NCBI RefSeq assembly: GCF_004959775.1
Contig: NZ_SJZG01000001.1
Coordinates: 434,001-498,000 of the forward strand
DNA: 64,000 nt
Direction of reading: 5' to 3'
DNA from: Agromyces sp. H66
GTDB taxonomy: Bacteria; Actinomycetota; Actinomycetes; Actinomycetales; Microbacteriaceae
In this document: positions 33,963 through 43,990 of the stretch, one piece after another
Layout of the letters: each line of letters starts with the position of its first letter
How positions within the stretch are numbered: the first letter of the stretch is position 1
The notes under the pieces: generated by a model
The model's database searches: none
Told to the model about the DNA's origin: nothing
What the model saw: the letters and a program-made list of their open reading frames with translations, nothing else
Translations under genes and position numbers: made by a program

Positions 33963-35438
33963 ATGACCCTGACGCGACAGTCGTCCGTCGACTCGCCGTC
34001 TGCGGTCGTCGCCGCATGGCAGCGAGCGTACGCCTCGCGCCTGCTCGTCACCGACCTCGTCGTGATCGTCGTCGCCGTCTACGGGTCGCAGTTCATCCGC
34101 TTCGGCACGAGCGGGGCGAGGCTGCGCATCCCCGGCACCAGCGACGATGTGTACGAACTGAGCTACGTCCTCGTCTCGGCGGTCCTCGCCGCCGGCTGGT
34201 TCCTCGCGCTCTCCCTCTTCGGCACCCGCGACCGCACCGTCATCGGCGCGGGGACGACCGAGTACAAGCGCATCACGGATGCCACGATCCGCGTGTTCGT
34301 GGTGCTCGCCCTCGTCGCCTTCCTGCTGCAGTCCGAGGTCGGCCGCGGTTACCTCCTCGTCGCCCTGCCGCTCGGGCTCGCCCTGCTGCTCGCCTCGCGC
34401 TGGATGTGGCGCAAGTGGCTCCTGCGCAAGCGGGCATCGGGCGCGTACAGCCATCGCGCGATCCTCATGGGCGAGCGCGTGAAATCCGTGCACGTCGCCG
34501 AGCAGATGCTGCGCGACGGCGCCTCGGGCATCAAGATCGTGGGCGCGGTCACCGAGGGTGGCGCCGGCGAACCCGACATCCTCCCCGGCATCCCGGTGCT
34601 CGGCGACCACCGGAGCGTGACCAAGGTGCTCGAGGATGCGCGTGCCGACACCGTCGTGTTCACGGGCGCCGACACGATCGACCCCCCCGCGATGCGCCAG
34701 CTCGGCTGGGAGCTCGAGGCCACGTCGACGACCCTCATCGTCGCGCCGGCGCTGACGGATGTCGCGGGCCCGCGCATCCACGCACGCCCCGTCGCCGGGC
34801 TCCCGCTCATCCAGGTGGACTATCCCGTGTTCACGGGCCGCAGGTACGCGCTCAAACGCGCATTCGACATCGTGACCTCGCTCCTCGCGCTCGTGGTGCT
34901 GAGCCCGGTGTTCCTGGTCATCGCCATGCTGGTGCGTCGCGACACCCCAGGGCCCGCGCTGTTCACGCAGGAGCGCGTGGGGCTCAACGGCGAGCGGTTC
35001 CACATGCTGAAGTTCCGGTCGATGGTGGTCGACGCCGAGACGCAACTGCCGACGCTCCTCGACCGATCCGACGGCAACGGCGTGCTGTTCAAGCTGAAGT
35101 CCGATCCGCGCGTCACCCGCGTCGGCGCCGTGCTGCGCCGCTACAGCCTCGACGAGCTGCCGCAACTCGTCAACGTGCTGGCGGGCGAGATGTCACTCGT
35201 CGGACCGCGTCCGCCGCTGGCGTCGGAGGTCGAGCAGTACGACGAGTGGACACGCCGCCGCCTGCTCGTGCGGCCCGGCATCACGGGCCTCTGGCAGACG
35301 CAGGGCCGCTCCGACCTCTCGTGGGAGGACAGCGTGCGGCTCGACCTCTACTACGTCGAGAACTGGTCGCTCACGGGCGACATCATCATCCTGTATCGCA
35401 CGATCCGAGCGGTCGTGCGAGCGCATGGCGCCTATTGA
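33963..35438 (+). CDS. polyprenyl glycosylphosphotransferase (priming sugar transferase)
   Basis: 491 residues. Four or five N-terminal transmembrane helices, a CoA-binding-like middle domain (AILMGERVKSVHVAEQML, GEPDILPGIPVLGDH), then a membrane helix and the bacterial sugar-transferase domain: KRAFDIVTSLLALVVLSPVF, PGPALFTQERVGLNGERFHMLKFRSM, DELPQLVNVLAGEMSLVGPRPPL and RPGITGLWQTQGRSDL. It attaches the first sugar phosphate of an exopolysaccharide to undecaprenyl phosphate. GGGGAGGTGCC precedes the chosen ATG; an earlier ATG at 33894 just after TAGCCT would add 23 residues. Confidence 0.93.
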   Translation: MTLTRQSSVDSPSAVVAAWQRAYASRLLVTDLVVIVVAVYGSQFIRFGTSGARLRIPGTSDDVYELSYVLVSAVLAAGWFLALSLFGTRDRTVIGAGTTEYKRITDATIRVFVVLALVAFLLQSEVGRGYLLVALPLGLALLLASRWMWRKWLLRKRASGAYSHRAILMGERVKSVHVAEQMLRDGASGIKIVGAVTEGGAGEPDILPGIPVLGDHRSVTKVLEDARADTVVFTGADTIDPPAMRQLGWELEATSTTLIVAPALTDVAGPRIHARPVAGLPLIQVDYPVFTGRRYALKRAFDIVTSLLALVVLSPVFLVIAMLVRRDTPGPALFTQERVGLNGERFHMLKFRSMVVDAETQLPTLLDRSDGNGVLFKLKSDPRVTRVGAVLRRYSLDELPQLVNVLAGEMSLVGPRPPLASEVEQYDEWTRRRLLVRPGITGLWQTQGRSDLSWEDSVRLDLYYVENWSLTGDIIILYRTIRAVVRAHGAY

Positions 35439-35538
35439 CTGCGCGCCGTGTCCGTGACGAGCACTCCGGCCGACGGCACACGGGATCCACGACGACCCGG
35501 TCACCCCGATCGACGCACTCCGGCTCGCTCGTCGGGCC

Positions 35539-35569
35539 CTGAGTCGCGCTCAGTCTTTGCCACTACGAT
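35539..35569 (+). promoter_or_regulatory. promoter of the DUF4012 gene with a CTGAG-N5-CTCAG dyad
   Basis: The dyad CTGAGTCGCGCTCAG (35539-35553) covers the -35 position and is followed by TACGAT (35564-35569) as -10 box. A short leader and a GGAGG site follow before the ATG at 35591. The same dyad type occurs before the phosphoglycosyltransferase gene. Confidence 0.5.
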
Positions 35570-35590
35570 GACCGAGACGGACGGAGGAAC

Positions 35591-37396
35591 ATGAGTCGAG
35601 CGGAGAAGCCGCGGAAGCCGTTGCTGCGGAGCGCGAGGCTGTGGGTGCCCGTGGGCGTGCTCGTCGTGCTCGTGGGGCTCGGCCTGTTCGGTGCCTCCGC
35701 AGTGAGCAAGGCGTTCGATGCCAAGGACGCCCTTGAGGACGTGGTGCCGATGGCGTCGCAGCTGCAGAAGCAGGTGCTCGCCAGCGACTTCGACGCCGCG
35801 GAGGCGACGCTCGTCGAGATCTCCGCCGCGACCGCGGAGGCCGACTCGATCGTGAACGACCCGGTGTGGCGGGTGAGCGAGTTCGTCCCGGTCGTCGGCC
35901 CGAACTTCTCCGCCGTGCGGGAGATGGTGACCGCCGCCGAGGCGATGGTCGACGATGGGATCCCGCATCTGCTCACGAGTGCCCAGGTGCTCGCGCCCGA
36001 GCGGATCGTCCTCAGCGGCAGCGGCATCGACCCGCAGCCGTTCAAGGACGCTGCGACCGATGTGGCGGCGGCGAACGACGCCTTCCAACGGGCCCACGAC
36101 ATCGTCTCGGGGATCGACGTATCCGGCCTCATCCCACAGGTGAGCGACGCCAAGCTCGAACTCGAACAGCGCATCACCGAAGTGGCCGCACCGCTCGAGG
36201 CGCTCGACTCGGTCGTGTCGCTGCTGCCCGGCGTGCTCGGCGCCGACGCACCGCGAACCTACGTGCTGCTGTTCCAGAACCCCGCCGAGATGCGGCCGCT
36301 CGGCGGACTTCCCGGCCGGATCGCGGAGGTGGCGGTCGTGAACGGCAGCCCCTCGCTCGTGCGCCAGACGAACTCGTCGGCGGCGTACATCCGCTCCGAC
36401 GCCACGTCGATGCTCGAGGTCTCTCCCGAGAAGATGGCGCTCTACGGCGACTTCTACGGCCGCTCGATGACACTGGCCACGAACACCCCGCATTGGGATG
36501 ACGCGGCGATCACCGCCAAGGGGCTGTGGGACCGCCAGTTCGGGACCTCGGTCGACGGCGTCATCTCGCTCGACACCGTCGCGCTCGGGTACATCCTCGA
36601 GGCCACCGGGCCGATCGCCCTCCCCGACGGCTCGCAGATCGATTCCAAGAACGCGGTCGACGTGCTGCTCAACCGTGTCTATCTCGAGTTCGACGATCCC
36701 GACATGCAGGATGCGATCTACGCGGCGCTCGTCGACGTGACGTTCGCCAAGATCGCGAGCGGGCAGTTCGACATGAAGGTCATGCTGGATGCCGTCGTGC
36801 GGGGTTGGGAAGAGTCGAGGGTGCTGTTCTGGAGTGCCGACGAAGCAGTGCAATCGCAGCTCGAACTCGCCGGCGCCTACGTCGGACCGCCGCGGACCGA
36901 TGACGCCACGGCGGGTGTCGGGATCTATCTCAGCGACAACCAGGGCTCGAAGATGGACTACTACCTGCGTCAGTCCGCCGATGTGGCGCACGCGGTGTGC
37001 GCGGCCGGCGAGTCCGAGCGGGCACGTGTCTCCCTCGCGGTGAACAACAACCTTCCGGCCGATGCGGTCGGGGACCTGCCCGGGTCCATCTTCGGCATGT
37101 CGGATCGCGAAGGAGTGCCGATCGGCGACATCCGTGCGTGGACCTACGTCTACCTGCCCACCGGCAGCACCGTCACCGGTGTCACGGTCAACGGCGAGCC
37201 CGTCGAGCACGAGGTCATCCCCGACGGCGAGAATCCCGTGGTCAAGGTGCGCGTGCAGCTGGCTCCGCAGGAGACCAAGACCCTCGTTGTCGACCTGCAG
37301 ATGCCCGAGGCGGGCGAACGTGAATGGGAGCTGCACGTCGGCCCACTCGTGACGCCGACGAAGGTCACCGAGTCGGAACTCGACTGCGCCGCATAG
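35591..37396 (+). CDS. DUF4012 domain-containing membrane-anchored protein
   Basis: 601 residues. One N-terminal transmembrane helix (LWVPVGVLVVLVGLGLFGASAVS) anchors a large extracytoplasmic part. VLLFQNPAEMRPLGGLPGRIAEVAVVNG and the following region match DUF4012, which in actinobacteria and cyanobacteria accompanies polysaccharide genes; the C-terminal part is beta-rich. The place between a priming transferase and UDP-glucose dehydrogenase supports a role in capsule or exopolysaccharide assembly, though none has been proven that I know of. It ends 32 bp inside the convergent VanZ gene. Confidence 0.88.
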   Translation: MSRAEKPRKPLLRSARLWVPVGVLVVLVGLGLFGASAVSKAFDAKDALEDVVPMASQLQKQVLASDFDAAEATLVEISAATAEADSIVNDPVWRVSEFVPVVGPNFSAVREMVTAAEAMVDDGIPHLLTSAQVLAPERIVLSGSGIDPQPFKDAATDVAAANDAFQRAHDIVSGIDVSGLIPQVSDAKLELEQRITEVAAPLEALDSVVSLLPGVLGADAPRTYVLLFQNPAEMRPLGGLPGRIAEVAVVNGSPSLVRQTNSSAAYIRSDATSMLEVSPEKMALYGDFYGRSMTLATNTPHWDDAAITAKGLWDRQFGTSVDGVISLDTVALGYILEATGPIALPDGSQIDSKNAVDVLLNRVYLEFDDPDMQDAIYAALVDVTFAKIASGQFDMKVMLDAVVRGWEESRVLFWSADEAVQSQLELAGAYVGPPRTDDATAGVGIYLSDNQGSKMDYYLRQSADVAHAVCAAGESERARVSLAVNNNLPADAVGDLPGSIFGMSDREGVPIGDIRAWTYVYLPTGSTVTGVTVNGEPVEHEVIPDGENPVVKVRVQLAPQETKTLVVDLQMPEAGEREWELHVGPLVTPTKVTESELDCAA

Positions 37397-37820
37397 CACT
37401 GTCGGTCGGCGTCGCCGCCCAGAAGCCGACCACGGCACCGGCGATCGCCCCGATCACGTTGAGCGCCAGGTCGGCAGATGAGGGATCGTGGTCGACCATC
37501 CACCACGATGGCGCCGCCTCGACGAGTGCGCAGGCGCCCAGCAGGAGGATGACGGCGAGCCACGCCATCCGCCGGCCGAACGCCACCACCGCCAGGATTG
37601 CGAGCGGCGCGAACAGCACGGCATGCGAGGCGTACTCGACGAGGTCGTAGTCGATCCAACCGGCGAGGCCGTGCCGGCGTAGGAAGGAGAGCACACCGCG
37701 CAGCCATGGCGTGAGCCCCTCGTCGATCGGCCGCGGTACCAGCGCGACGATCGCGCCGAACGTCGCATACACGCCGAGGACGAGCATCGCCCAGCGGCGG
37801 CCTCGATCGGGGGGAGTCAC
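37365..37820 (-). CDS. VanZ-like family membrane protein
   Basis: 151 residues with four or five hydrophobic helices. YASHAVLFAPLAILAVVAFG and ALVEAAPSWWMVDHDPSSADLALNVIGAIAGAVVG carry the VanZ pattern (membrane His in the N-terminal half, Glu before the last helices, D-x-x-x-N-x-x-G). VanZ itself gives low-level teicoplanin resistance; most relatives have no known role. It starts with GTG, 6 nt after TAGGCT on the minus strand (37832-37827), so it is likely leaderless. It overlaps the DUF4012 gene tail to tail. Confidence 0.82.
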   Translation of the reverse strand: MTPPDRGRRWAMLVLGVYATFGAIVALVPRPIDEGLTPWLRGVLSFLRRHGLAGWIDYDLVEYASHAVLFAPLAILAVVAFGRRMAWLAVILLLGACALVEAAPSWWMVDHDPSSADLALNVIGAIAGAVVGFWAATPTDSAMRRSRVPTR

Positions 37821-37882
37821 TCCATCAGCCTAGGAGCGGCGGGTGCGGCAGAATGTACGGAGTGTCCGAACGAAGGATTTCG

Positions 37883-39184
37883 ATGCGCATCTCAGTGATC
37901 GGCTGCGGTTACCTCGGCGCCGTCCATGCCTCGGCGATGGCCGAACTCGGCCACGAGGTCATCGGCATCGACGTCGACGAACGCAAGATCGCCGCACTGG
38001 CGGCGGGGCGTCCGCCGTTCTACGAGCCGGGACTTCCCGAGATCCTCACCTCCGCAACGGCGAGCGGTCGGCTGCGGTTCAGCACCGACATCGCGGATGC
38101 CGCGGGCGCCGAGGTGCATTTCCTCGCCGTGGGCACCCCGCAGGTCGCCGGAAGCGGCGCCGCCGACCTCGGCTATGTGGATGCCGCGTTCGAATCGCTC
38201 CTCCCGTATCTCGCCGACGGCGCGCTCATCGTCGGCAAGAGCACGGTGCCGGTCGGCACGGCGGGGCGGCTGGCGGAGCGTCTCGCAGCGGGTGCCCCGC
38301 ACGCGAGCCTCGCCTGGAACCCCGAGTTCCTGCGTGAGGGGTTCGCCGTGAAGGACACGCTCGAGCCCGACCGGCTCGTGTACGGTGTCGTCGACGACCA
38401 CGCGGCATCCGTGCTCGACCAGATCTACCGCGCTGCGATCGAGGCGGGCACACCTCGCATCGTCACCGACTACGCCACCGCCGAGCTCGTGAAGGTCGCC
38501 GCGAACTCGTTCCTTGCCACGAAGATCAGCTTCATCAACGCCATGAGCGAGATCGCGGATGCCACGGGCGCGGATGTCACGGCGCTCGCCGACGCCATCG
38601 GACACGATGCCCGAATCGGTCGGCGCTTCCTCAACGCCGGCGTGGGATTCGGCGGCGGCTGCCTCCCGAAGGATATCCGCGCGTTCACCGCACGTGCCGA
38701 GGAGCTCGGCCGCGGGGATGCGCTCGGGTTCCTGAAGGAGGTCGACGCGATCAATCTCAGGCAGCGGCAGCGCGTCGTGGACCTCGCGATCGAGGTGCTC
38801 GGCGGCTCGGTGTTCCAGAGGAAGGTCGCCGTGCTCGGCGTGACGTTCAAGCCCGAATCCGACGACGTGCGCGACTCCCCGGCGCTCGACGTGGCCGTGC
38901 AGCTCAAGGGGCTCGGTGCCGAGGTCGTCGCCACCGACCCAGAGGGCCTCGACAACGCGCGGCTGCGGCATCCGCAGCTCGACTACACCTCGTCGACCCA
39001 CGAGGCGCTCCGCGACGCCGAACTCGTGGTGCTCGTCACCGAGTGGCGCGAGTATCGCGCGCTCGATCCCTCGCGCGTCGGGGGACTCGTCGCGGGGCGT
39101 CGCATCATCGACGGGCGCAACGTGCTCGACCCGGTCGCGTGGCGTTCGGCAGGCTGGCAGTATCGAGGGCTCGGGCGGCCCTGA
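37883..39184 (+). CDS. ugd: UDP-glucose 6-dehydrogenase
   Basis: 433 residues. NAD-binding VIGCGYLGAVHASAMAELGH at the N-terminus, FLAVGTPQ, KSTVPVGTA, NPEFLREGFAVKDTLEPDRLVYG, catalytic Cys260 in GVGFGGGCLPKDIRAF, and the C-terminal domain with VLGVTFKPESDDVRDSPALD. It oxidises UDP-glucose to UDP-glucuronate, a precursor for acidic exopolysaccharides; this fits the priming transferase and DUF4012 genes nearby. GAAGGA lies before the chosen ATG; an earlier ATG at 37853 adds ten residues outside the fold. Confidence 0.95.
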   Translation: MRISVIGCGYLGAVHASAMAELGHEVIGIDVDERKIAALAAGRPPFYEPGLPEILTSATASGRLRFSTDIADAAGAEVHFLAVGTPQVAGSGAADLGYVDAAFESLLPYLADGALIVGKSTVPVGTAGRLAERLAAGAPHASLAWNPEFLREGFAVKDTLEPDRLVYGVVDDHAASVLDQIYRAAIEAGTPRIVTDYATAELVKVAANSFLATKISFINAMSEIADATGADVTALADAIGHDARIGRRFLNAGVGFGGGCLPKDIRAFTARAEELGRGDALGFLKEVDAINLRQRQRVVDLAIEVLGGSVFQRKVAVLGVTFKPESDDVRDSPALDVAVQLKGLGAEVVATDPEGLDNARLRHPQLDYTSSTHEALRDAELVVLVTEWREYRALDPSRVGGLVAGRRIIDGRNVLDPVAWRSAGWQYRGLGRP

Positions 39185-39200
39185 GGGTCGCCTCGGGAGT

Positions 39201-39793
39201 TCAGGTGGTGTCGGTCGGGAAGACGAGTGGCGGGGCGCCCAGCGCCTCGAACAGCCGCGAGCTGCGGTTCATCTCAGCCGCGAGCGCGGCCAGGATCACG
39301 ATCTCCTGCTCGGAGAAGGCCGCCGTCAGCTCGGCGACGAAGTCCGGGAAGTCCAGCGGGGTGGAGGAGACGAGCCGTGCGTATCTGGTCGCCAATCGCT
39401 CCCTCGGCGAGAAGCTGGAGATCTCGGACACATCGGCCACGGTACGAATCGCGTCGAGCTCCACGTCCGACTGACCCGTGGGCTGGCTTTCCCGGCGTCG
39501 GCGATGCAGCACGGCGAGTTCACCGTGTAGGCGGCGGTGATCGCGACCAGGTTCTGGACCCGGTCCCCCAAGCGCTTGCGCGTCTTGCCTGCAGGGAAGA
39601 GCCAGTACAACGAACCGGCCACCCACGAGAAGGCCGTCCTGGCGTCTCATGCCATGAGGCGGCCGGGCACGAAGCGCTGCCCCATCTCCCGGTCGATCAT
39701 GGCGTTCCACGGCCGCAGGAGCAGGTTGAACCGGCGTGGTTCGGCGATGAACGCCTTCCCGTGAGGGCTTGACGTCGCCTGCCTTGCGGCCAT
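39201..39793 (-). pseudogene. decayed carboxymuconolactone-decarboxylase-like gene
   Basis: A protein of about 195 residues can be pieced together: MAARQATSSPHGKAF...RFVPGRLMA, then in the same frame after a TGA (39647-39649, probably once TGG) DARTAFSWVAGSLYWLFPAGKTRKRLG...NLVAITAAYTVNSPCC, and then in another frame (shift at about 39475-39500) DVELDAIRTVADVSEIS...FSPRERLATRYARLV...FSEQEIVILAALAAEMNRSSRLFEALG. The end is typical of carboxymuconolactone decarboxylase/AhpD-like proteins. One stop and one frameshift make it a pseudogene unless both are sequence errors. It lies downstream of tRNA-Pro on the same strand. Confidence 0.7.
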
Positions 39794-39998
39794 CGTCGAC
39801 ACATCCTCTCGAAGGACTGGTACCGCCGAGTCGGCCCGTGGCCTGTAGGCCAGCGTATGCCCGTCAGTGCGAAACAGCGAGGGCCGACACGTCTCGCGAA
39901 AGGGGACTGCCGACCAGTCTGCACGCGACGCAGCTGCGGTTCGTCGCCCGTGCTGTCGGCCACGACTTCGCCGCCGTGAGCCCGGCTGGAACGAAGAG

Positions 39999-40022
39999 GG
40001 CCCCCTCCATACGGAGGGGGCC
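39999..40022 (-). terminator. hairpin terminator after tRNA-Pro
   Basis: GGCCCCCTCC (39999-40008) and GGAGGGGGCC (40013-40022) form a perfect 10-bp stem with a 4-nt loop, just past the 3' end of the tRNA gene. The rest of the gap to the pseudogene (39794-39998) shows nothing I can name. Confidence 0.72.
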
Positions 40023-40029
40023 TTCACGG

Positions 40030-40106
<77 letters not shown>

Positions 40107-40189
40107 GTGGCCCTCACGGGCCTCCACAAGGATAGCCGAAAAAACGCGACCGGCCGACCACGCGGGTGGCTGCGGCATCCGGTCGACCG

Positions 40190-41167
40190 CTACTGCGTCG
40201 GTATCAGCGTGAGCAGTGTCGCCTCGGGCGGGCACGCGAAGCGCACGGGGGCGTAGATCGACGTGCCGAGACCCGCCGAGACGTGGAGGTAGGCCGACCG
40301 CAGCCCGTGCTGCCACGTGCTGAGGCCCTTCACCTGCCGGCGCGGGATGTCGCAGTTGGTGACGAGGGCACCGTAGCCCGGCAGGCACACCTGGCCGCCG
40401 TGGGTGTGCCCGGCGAGCACGAGTTGCGCCCCGTGGTTCACGAACGAGTTCAGCACGCGCTGGTAGGGCGCGTGCGTGACACCCACCGTGACCGTCGGGC
40501 GACGAGGGGCGACGGATGCCGCGTCGGGCCAGTGCTCGTCGCCGAGCGGGTCCTCGGCGCGCAGTTCGTCGATCGCCGCGGTGATGAGGTCGAGCCGGTC
40601 GTAGCCCTTGTGCGGGTCATCGACGCCGAAGAACTCGAAGTGCGTGCCGCGGAGGTCGAGGCTCGCGGCGGTGTTGTCGAGGTCGTGCCAGCCGAGCTCG
40701 GCGAAGTAGGCGTGCAGCGCGTGGATATCGAGGCGCTTCGCGCGACGCAGCTGCCCGGAGGGGCCGCCGAAGTACATGAAGGGGTTCTTCGGTGCCGGGC
40801 CGAAGTAGTCGTTCGAGCCGTTGACGAACACCCCGGGCACACCGCGGAACGCGTCGAAGGCGCGCCGGACGCCCTCGAGACCTCGCTCGTGCCCGAGGTT
40901 GTCACCGGTGTCGACGACGAGGTCGGGCTCCAGCTCGGCGAGCGAGCGCACCCACTCCTGCTTGTCGCGCTGCCAGGGCGCCATGTGCAGGTCGGAGAGA
41001 TGCAGCACGCGCACCGGCGCGGCCCCCGGCGGCAGTACGGGAACGTCGACCCGCCGGAGCGTCCAGCGCGTGCGCTCGACGAGGATGCCCCATGCGAGCG
41101 CGGCAGCGCCTGCCGCGCCGATCGCCAGGGCGATCCGCGCGGCAGGCGAGCGTGCGTCGCGCGTCAA
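40190..41167 (-). CDS. membrane-anchored metallophosphoesterase
   Basis: 325 residues. An N-terminal hydrophobic helix ([20 protein letters not shown]) precedes a calcineurin-like domain: [13 protein letters not shown] (Asp, His), [19 protein letters not shown] in place of the usual [14 protein letters not shown] and [16 protein letters not shown]. It resembles the YkuE/YaeI group, some members of which cleave UDP-diacylglucosamine-like lipids. The start is a TTG whose last bases form the TGA of the upstream penicillin-binding protein gene (4-nt overlap), so the two are co-translated. A wall-related role fits this pairing. Confidence 0.87.
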   Translation of the reverse strand: MTRDARSPAARIALAIGAAGAAALAWGILVERTRWTLRRVDVPVLPPGAAPVRVLHLSDLHMAPWQRDKQEWVRSLAELEPDLVVDTGDNLGHERGLEGVRRAFDAFRGVPGVFVNGSNDYFGPAPKNPFMYFGGPSGQLRRAKRLDIHALHAYFAELGWHDLDNTAASLDLRGTHFEFFGVDDPHKGYDRLDLITAAIDELRAEDPLGDEHWPDAASVAPRRPTVTVGVTHAPYQRVLNSFVNHGAQLVLAGHTHGGQVCLPGYGALVTNCDIPRRQVKGLSTWQHGLRSAYLHVSAGLGTSIYAPVRFACPPEATLLTLIPTQ

Positions 41168-43827
41168 CCGTCGCCCGGCGCGTTGTTGCCGTCGCCGGTC
41201 GGGAGACCGAGCTTCCCGACGGTGATCGTCACCCGGTCGCCGGGCTTCGCCGGGCTGCCGGCCGACGGGTCCTGGGCGATCACGACGCCGTCCTGCCCAG
41301 GTTCGATCACGTTCTGCTCCTTGCGCTGCACCCGGAAGCCGGCGGATTTCAGTGCGTTCTCGGCGTCGGACGCGGACAGCCCCATCACGTCGGGAACGCC
41401 GGTGAGATTGCCGCGACTGATCTGGAGCGAGATCACCGCACCACGACCGGCGGAGCCGGACGGGTTCTGCGCACCGATCGTGCCCTTCGGCTGCGACGAG
41501 TCGACCTCGCCGTCCATCGACCATCCGAAGCCCGCGGCCTCGAGTGCCTGCTGGGCCGCCTCGGGCGCGAGCCCGAGCACGTCGGGAACCACGGCCTGAG
41601 GCGCGTTCAGGTACGAACCCTGCGGGTCGGGGAACGCCTCGCCGCCGTACTTGGCGTTCGCGACGTTCATGACGTCGGGCCACAGCTGGTGGCGGATGAC
41701 GGCGGCCTCCGTGCCGTTGAAGGACGTGTTGCGGAGGTTCACGAAGCCGCTCGCGTTGTAGACGCCCGCCACCGTGGCGACCCGCGAGCTCGCGCCGCTC
41801 ATCCAAGTGGCGTAGGCCTCGTCGGTCGTTCCGGTCTTGCCGATCATCGGAACCCAGTTGTCGATTCGGCCGGCCGAGGACCTGCCGGTGCCGTCGGACA
41901 TGACTCGCTGGAGCGCGTAGGCGTCGGCAGCGGCGACCTGGGCGTCGATGACCTGCTCGCACGTCGACGGCGGGGGCGGGACCTCGTTGCCCTCGGCGTC
42001 GACGATGCGGTCGATGGCGATCGGGGTGCAGCGCAGCCCGCCGCCCGCGATCGTCGCGAACGCCGTCGCCATCGAGAGTGGGGCGACCTCCTCGGTGCCG
42101 AGCACCGCCGCGGGCTTGAAGCCGGTGTCGACGATCTCACCGGCCTCATTCACCCGGTCGCCGAGTTCGAGGCCGTCGGCGCGCTTCGCACCCATCATGG
42201 CCTCGGCGGTCTGCTGGATGCCGCAGAGGTCGAGTTGCTTCGCCATCGCGACGAAGCCGGTGTTCTCGGAGTTGATGGTGTTGAAGAGCGCCGTCCAGTA
42301 GCCGCCGTTGCCGCCCTCGTCGTTGCGGGGATTCCAGTCACCCGCCGGCATCGGGCCGTCGCAGCTGTTGTTGAACGTGCCCCAGTCGGACTTGCGTCGG
42401 GCGTCGACTCCCTCGTTGAGGGCGTGCCCCTCCTTCAGCCACTCGGTGAGGGTGAAGATCTTGAACGTCGAGCCGGGCTGGAACCCGCTCGAGCCGCCGT
42501 AGTCGCGATCGGTGTTGAAGTTCACCGCGGAATAGGTGGGATCGGCCGCGAGGACGTCGGGGTCGGGACTGTATTTCTTGTTCTGCGCCATCGCGAGCAC
42601 GCGACCGGTGCCGACCTCGATGCTCACGATGGACCCGCCGATGTCCATCCCGTCGACGTATTGGGGAACGTTGTTGTTGAGCGACTGCACCGCGGCGTAC
42701 TGGAGGTCCAGGTCGAGCGTCGTGTAGATGTCGAGCCCGCCCTGCTCGAGCATCTGCTGACCCTCGTTGACGTCGGGGGTCTCGGCGACGTCCATCTGGT
42801 TGCGGATGATGTTCACGACGTAGTCGCAGAAGAACCCGTCTGCACCCTGGCCTGCGGTCTGGCAGCCGGTGCTCGACTCGGTGATCTTCGGCTCGATCGG
42901 TGTCGCAACGGCTTCGTCGTACTGCTCCTGGGTGATCTTCTTCTCGTTGAGCATCTGCCGCAGGATGTAGTCGCGGCGGTCCTTGGTGAGCGCGTAGGGG
43001 GTCAGTTCCCCGTTCTTGTCGACCGTGTTGGCGCCGTTCGTCTCGCTGTCGGGCTGGTCGAGGCGGAACTTCTCGGGGTGGTTCACGATCGCGATGAGGG
43101 CGGCGGCCTGCGCCACGGTGAGCTCCGCGTTCGTGTTCACGCCGAAGTAGTACTTGGCCGCGGCCTCGATGCCGTAGACACGTCCGCCGAAGGAGGCGAT
43201 GTTGAGGTACCCGAGCAGGATCTCGTCCTTGGGGTACTTCTTCTCGATGGTGATCGCGTACCGCATCTCCTTGAGCTTGCGTGAGATGCCGGCGTTCCCG
43301 TCGCTCACCGTCGCCGTCTCGAGGGCCGCTTCGCGATCCTCCTGCGTCTTCGCGTCGCGCACGAGGTTGTTGATGATCACGTTCTTGACGTACTGCTGGG
43401 TGATCGAGGATCCACCCTGGGTATTGCCGCCGATGTACGTCTCGAGCGCACCGCGGACCGTTCCCTGGATGTCCACCCCGCCGTGCTCGTAGAAGCGGGG
43501 GTCCTCACCCGCGACGGCGGCGTCCTTGACGAACTGGCTGACGTCGTCCCACTTGACGTTCTCGCGGTTGTCGTCGTAGAAGGAGGCCATCAGCCGCGGC
43601 TCGTCCTCGTGCACGGCATAGATGTTCGACTTCTGGGCGAACGGCTTGATCTCGAGGTAGCCGGGGAGGTTCTCGAAGATGGTGATGCCGTTCGACGCGG
43701 TCATTCCGGTCACCGCGATCGCCGGGGTCACAGCGGCCGTCACGAGCAGTCCGGCCAGAGCGCTCATGCCGACGAAACCCAGGATTCCGGTGCCGACGTC
43801 GCTCAGCGTACGTTTTTGGGCAGACAT
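41164..43827 (-). CDS. class A penicillin-binding protein with two PASTA domains
   Basis: 887 residues. A transmembrane anchor near residues 14-40; a glycosyltransferase 51 domain with catalytic Glu108 (VAGEDPRFYEHGGVD), GGSSITQQYVKN and RKLKEMRYAITIEKKYPKDEIL; a transpeptidase domain with Ser453 in GSTFKIF, SENTGF and KTGTTDEAYATW. Two C-terminal PASTA repeats follow (VVPDVLGLAPEAAQQAL and GVPDVMGLSASDAENAL). It polymerises and cross-links peptidoglycan at the outer face of the membrane, like mycobacterial PonA. The ATG is 7 nt after TAGGCT on the minus strand and has no ribosome binding site: a leaderless start. Confidence 0.95.
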   Translation of the reverse strand: MSAQKRTLSDVGTGILGFVGMSALAGLLVTAAVTPAIAVTGMTASNGITIFENLPGYLEIKPFAQKSNIYAVHEDEPRLMASFYDDNRENVKWDDVSQFVKDAAVAGEDPRFYEHGGVDIQGTVRGALETYIGGNTQGGSSITQQYVKNVIINNLVRDAKTQEDREAALETATVSDGNAGISRKLKEMRYAITIEKKYPKDEILLGYLNIASFGGRVYGIEAAAKYYFGVNTNAELTVAQAAALIAIVNHPEKFRLDQPDSETNGANTVDKNGELTPYALTKDRRDYILRQMLNEKKITQEQYDEAVATPIEPKITESSTGCQTAGQGADGFFCDYVVNIIRNQMDVAETPDVNEGQQMLEQGGLDIYTTLDLDLQYAAVQSLNNNVPQYVDGMDIGGSIVSIEVGTGRVLAMAQNKKYSPDPDVLAADPTYSAVNFNTDRDYGGSSGFQPGSTFKIFTLTEWLKEGHALNEGVDARRKSDWGTFNNSCDGPMPAGDWNPRNDEGGNGGYWTALFNTINSENTGFVAMAKQLDLCGIQQTAEAMMGAKRADGLELGDRVNEAGEIVDTGFKPAAVLGTEEVAPLSMATAFATIAGGGLRCTPIAIDRIVDAEGNEVPPPPSTCEQVIDAQVAAADAYALQRVMSDGTGRSSAGRIDNWVPMIGKTGTTDEAYATWMSGASSRVATVAGVYNASGFVNLRNTSFNGTEAAVIRHQLWPDVMNVANAKYGGEAFPDPQGSYLNAPQAVVPDVLGLAPEAAQQALEAAGFGWSMDGEVDSSQPKGTIGAQNPSGSAGRGAVISLQISRGNLTGVPDVMGLSASDAENALKSAGFRVQRKEQNVIEPGQDGVVIAQDPSAGSPAKPGDRVTITVGKLGLPTGDGNNAPGDG

Positions 43828-43834
43828 ATAGTGG

Positions 43835-43840
43835 AGCCTA
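43835..43840 (-). promoter_or_regulatory. leaderless -10 box (TAGGCT) of the penicillin-binding protein gene
   Basis: Read on the minus strand, TAGGCT is followed by 7 nt and ATG. The same hexamer serves the VanZ gene. Confidence 0.55.
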
Positions 43841-43990
43841 ACGGAAGAAGGCTGGCAAAACCCGCTATGCGGGGGCGCTGCGAGCACGCGCCGCACGGCC
43901 GATCCCCGCCGGACGGATGCCGCGATAATCCGACATTTCGGGCACAGAGTCCGCCACATCAGAGTCCGCCGATCAGAGACGAGGAACCGC

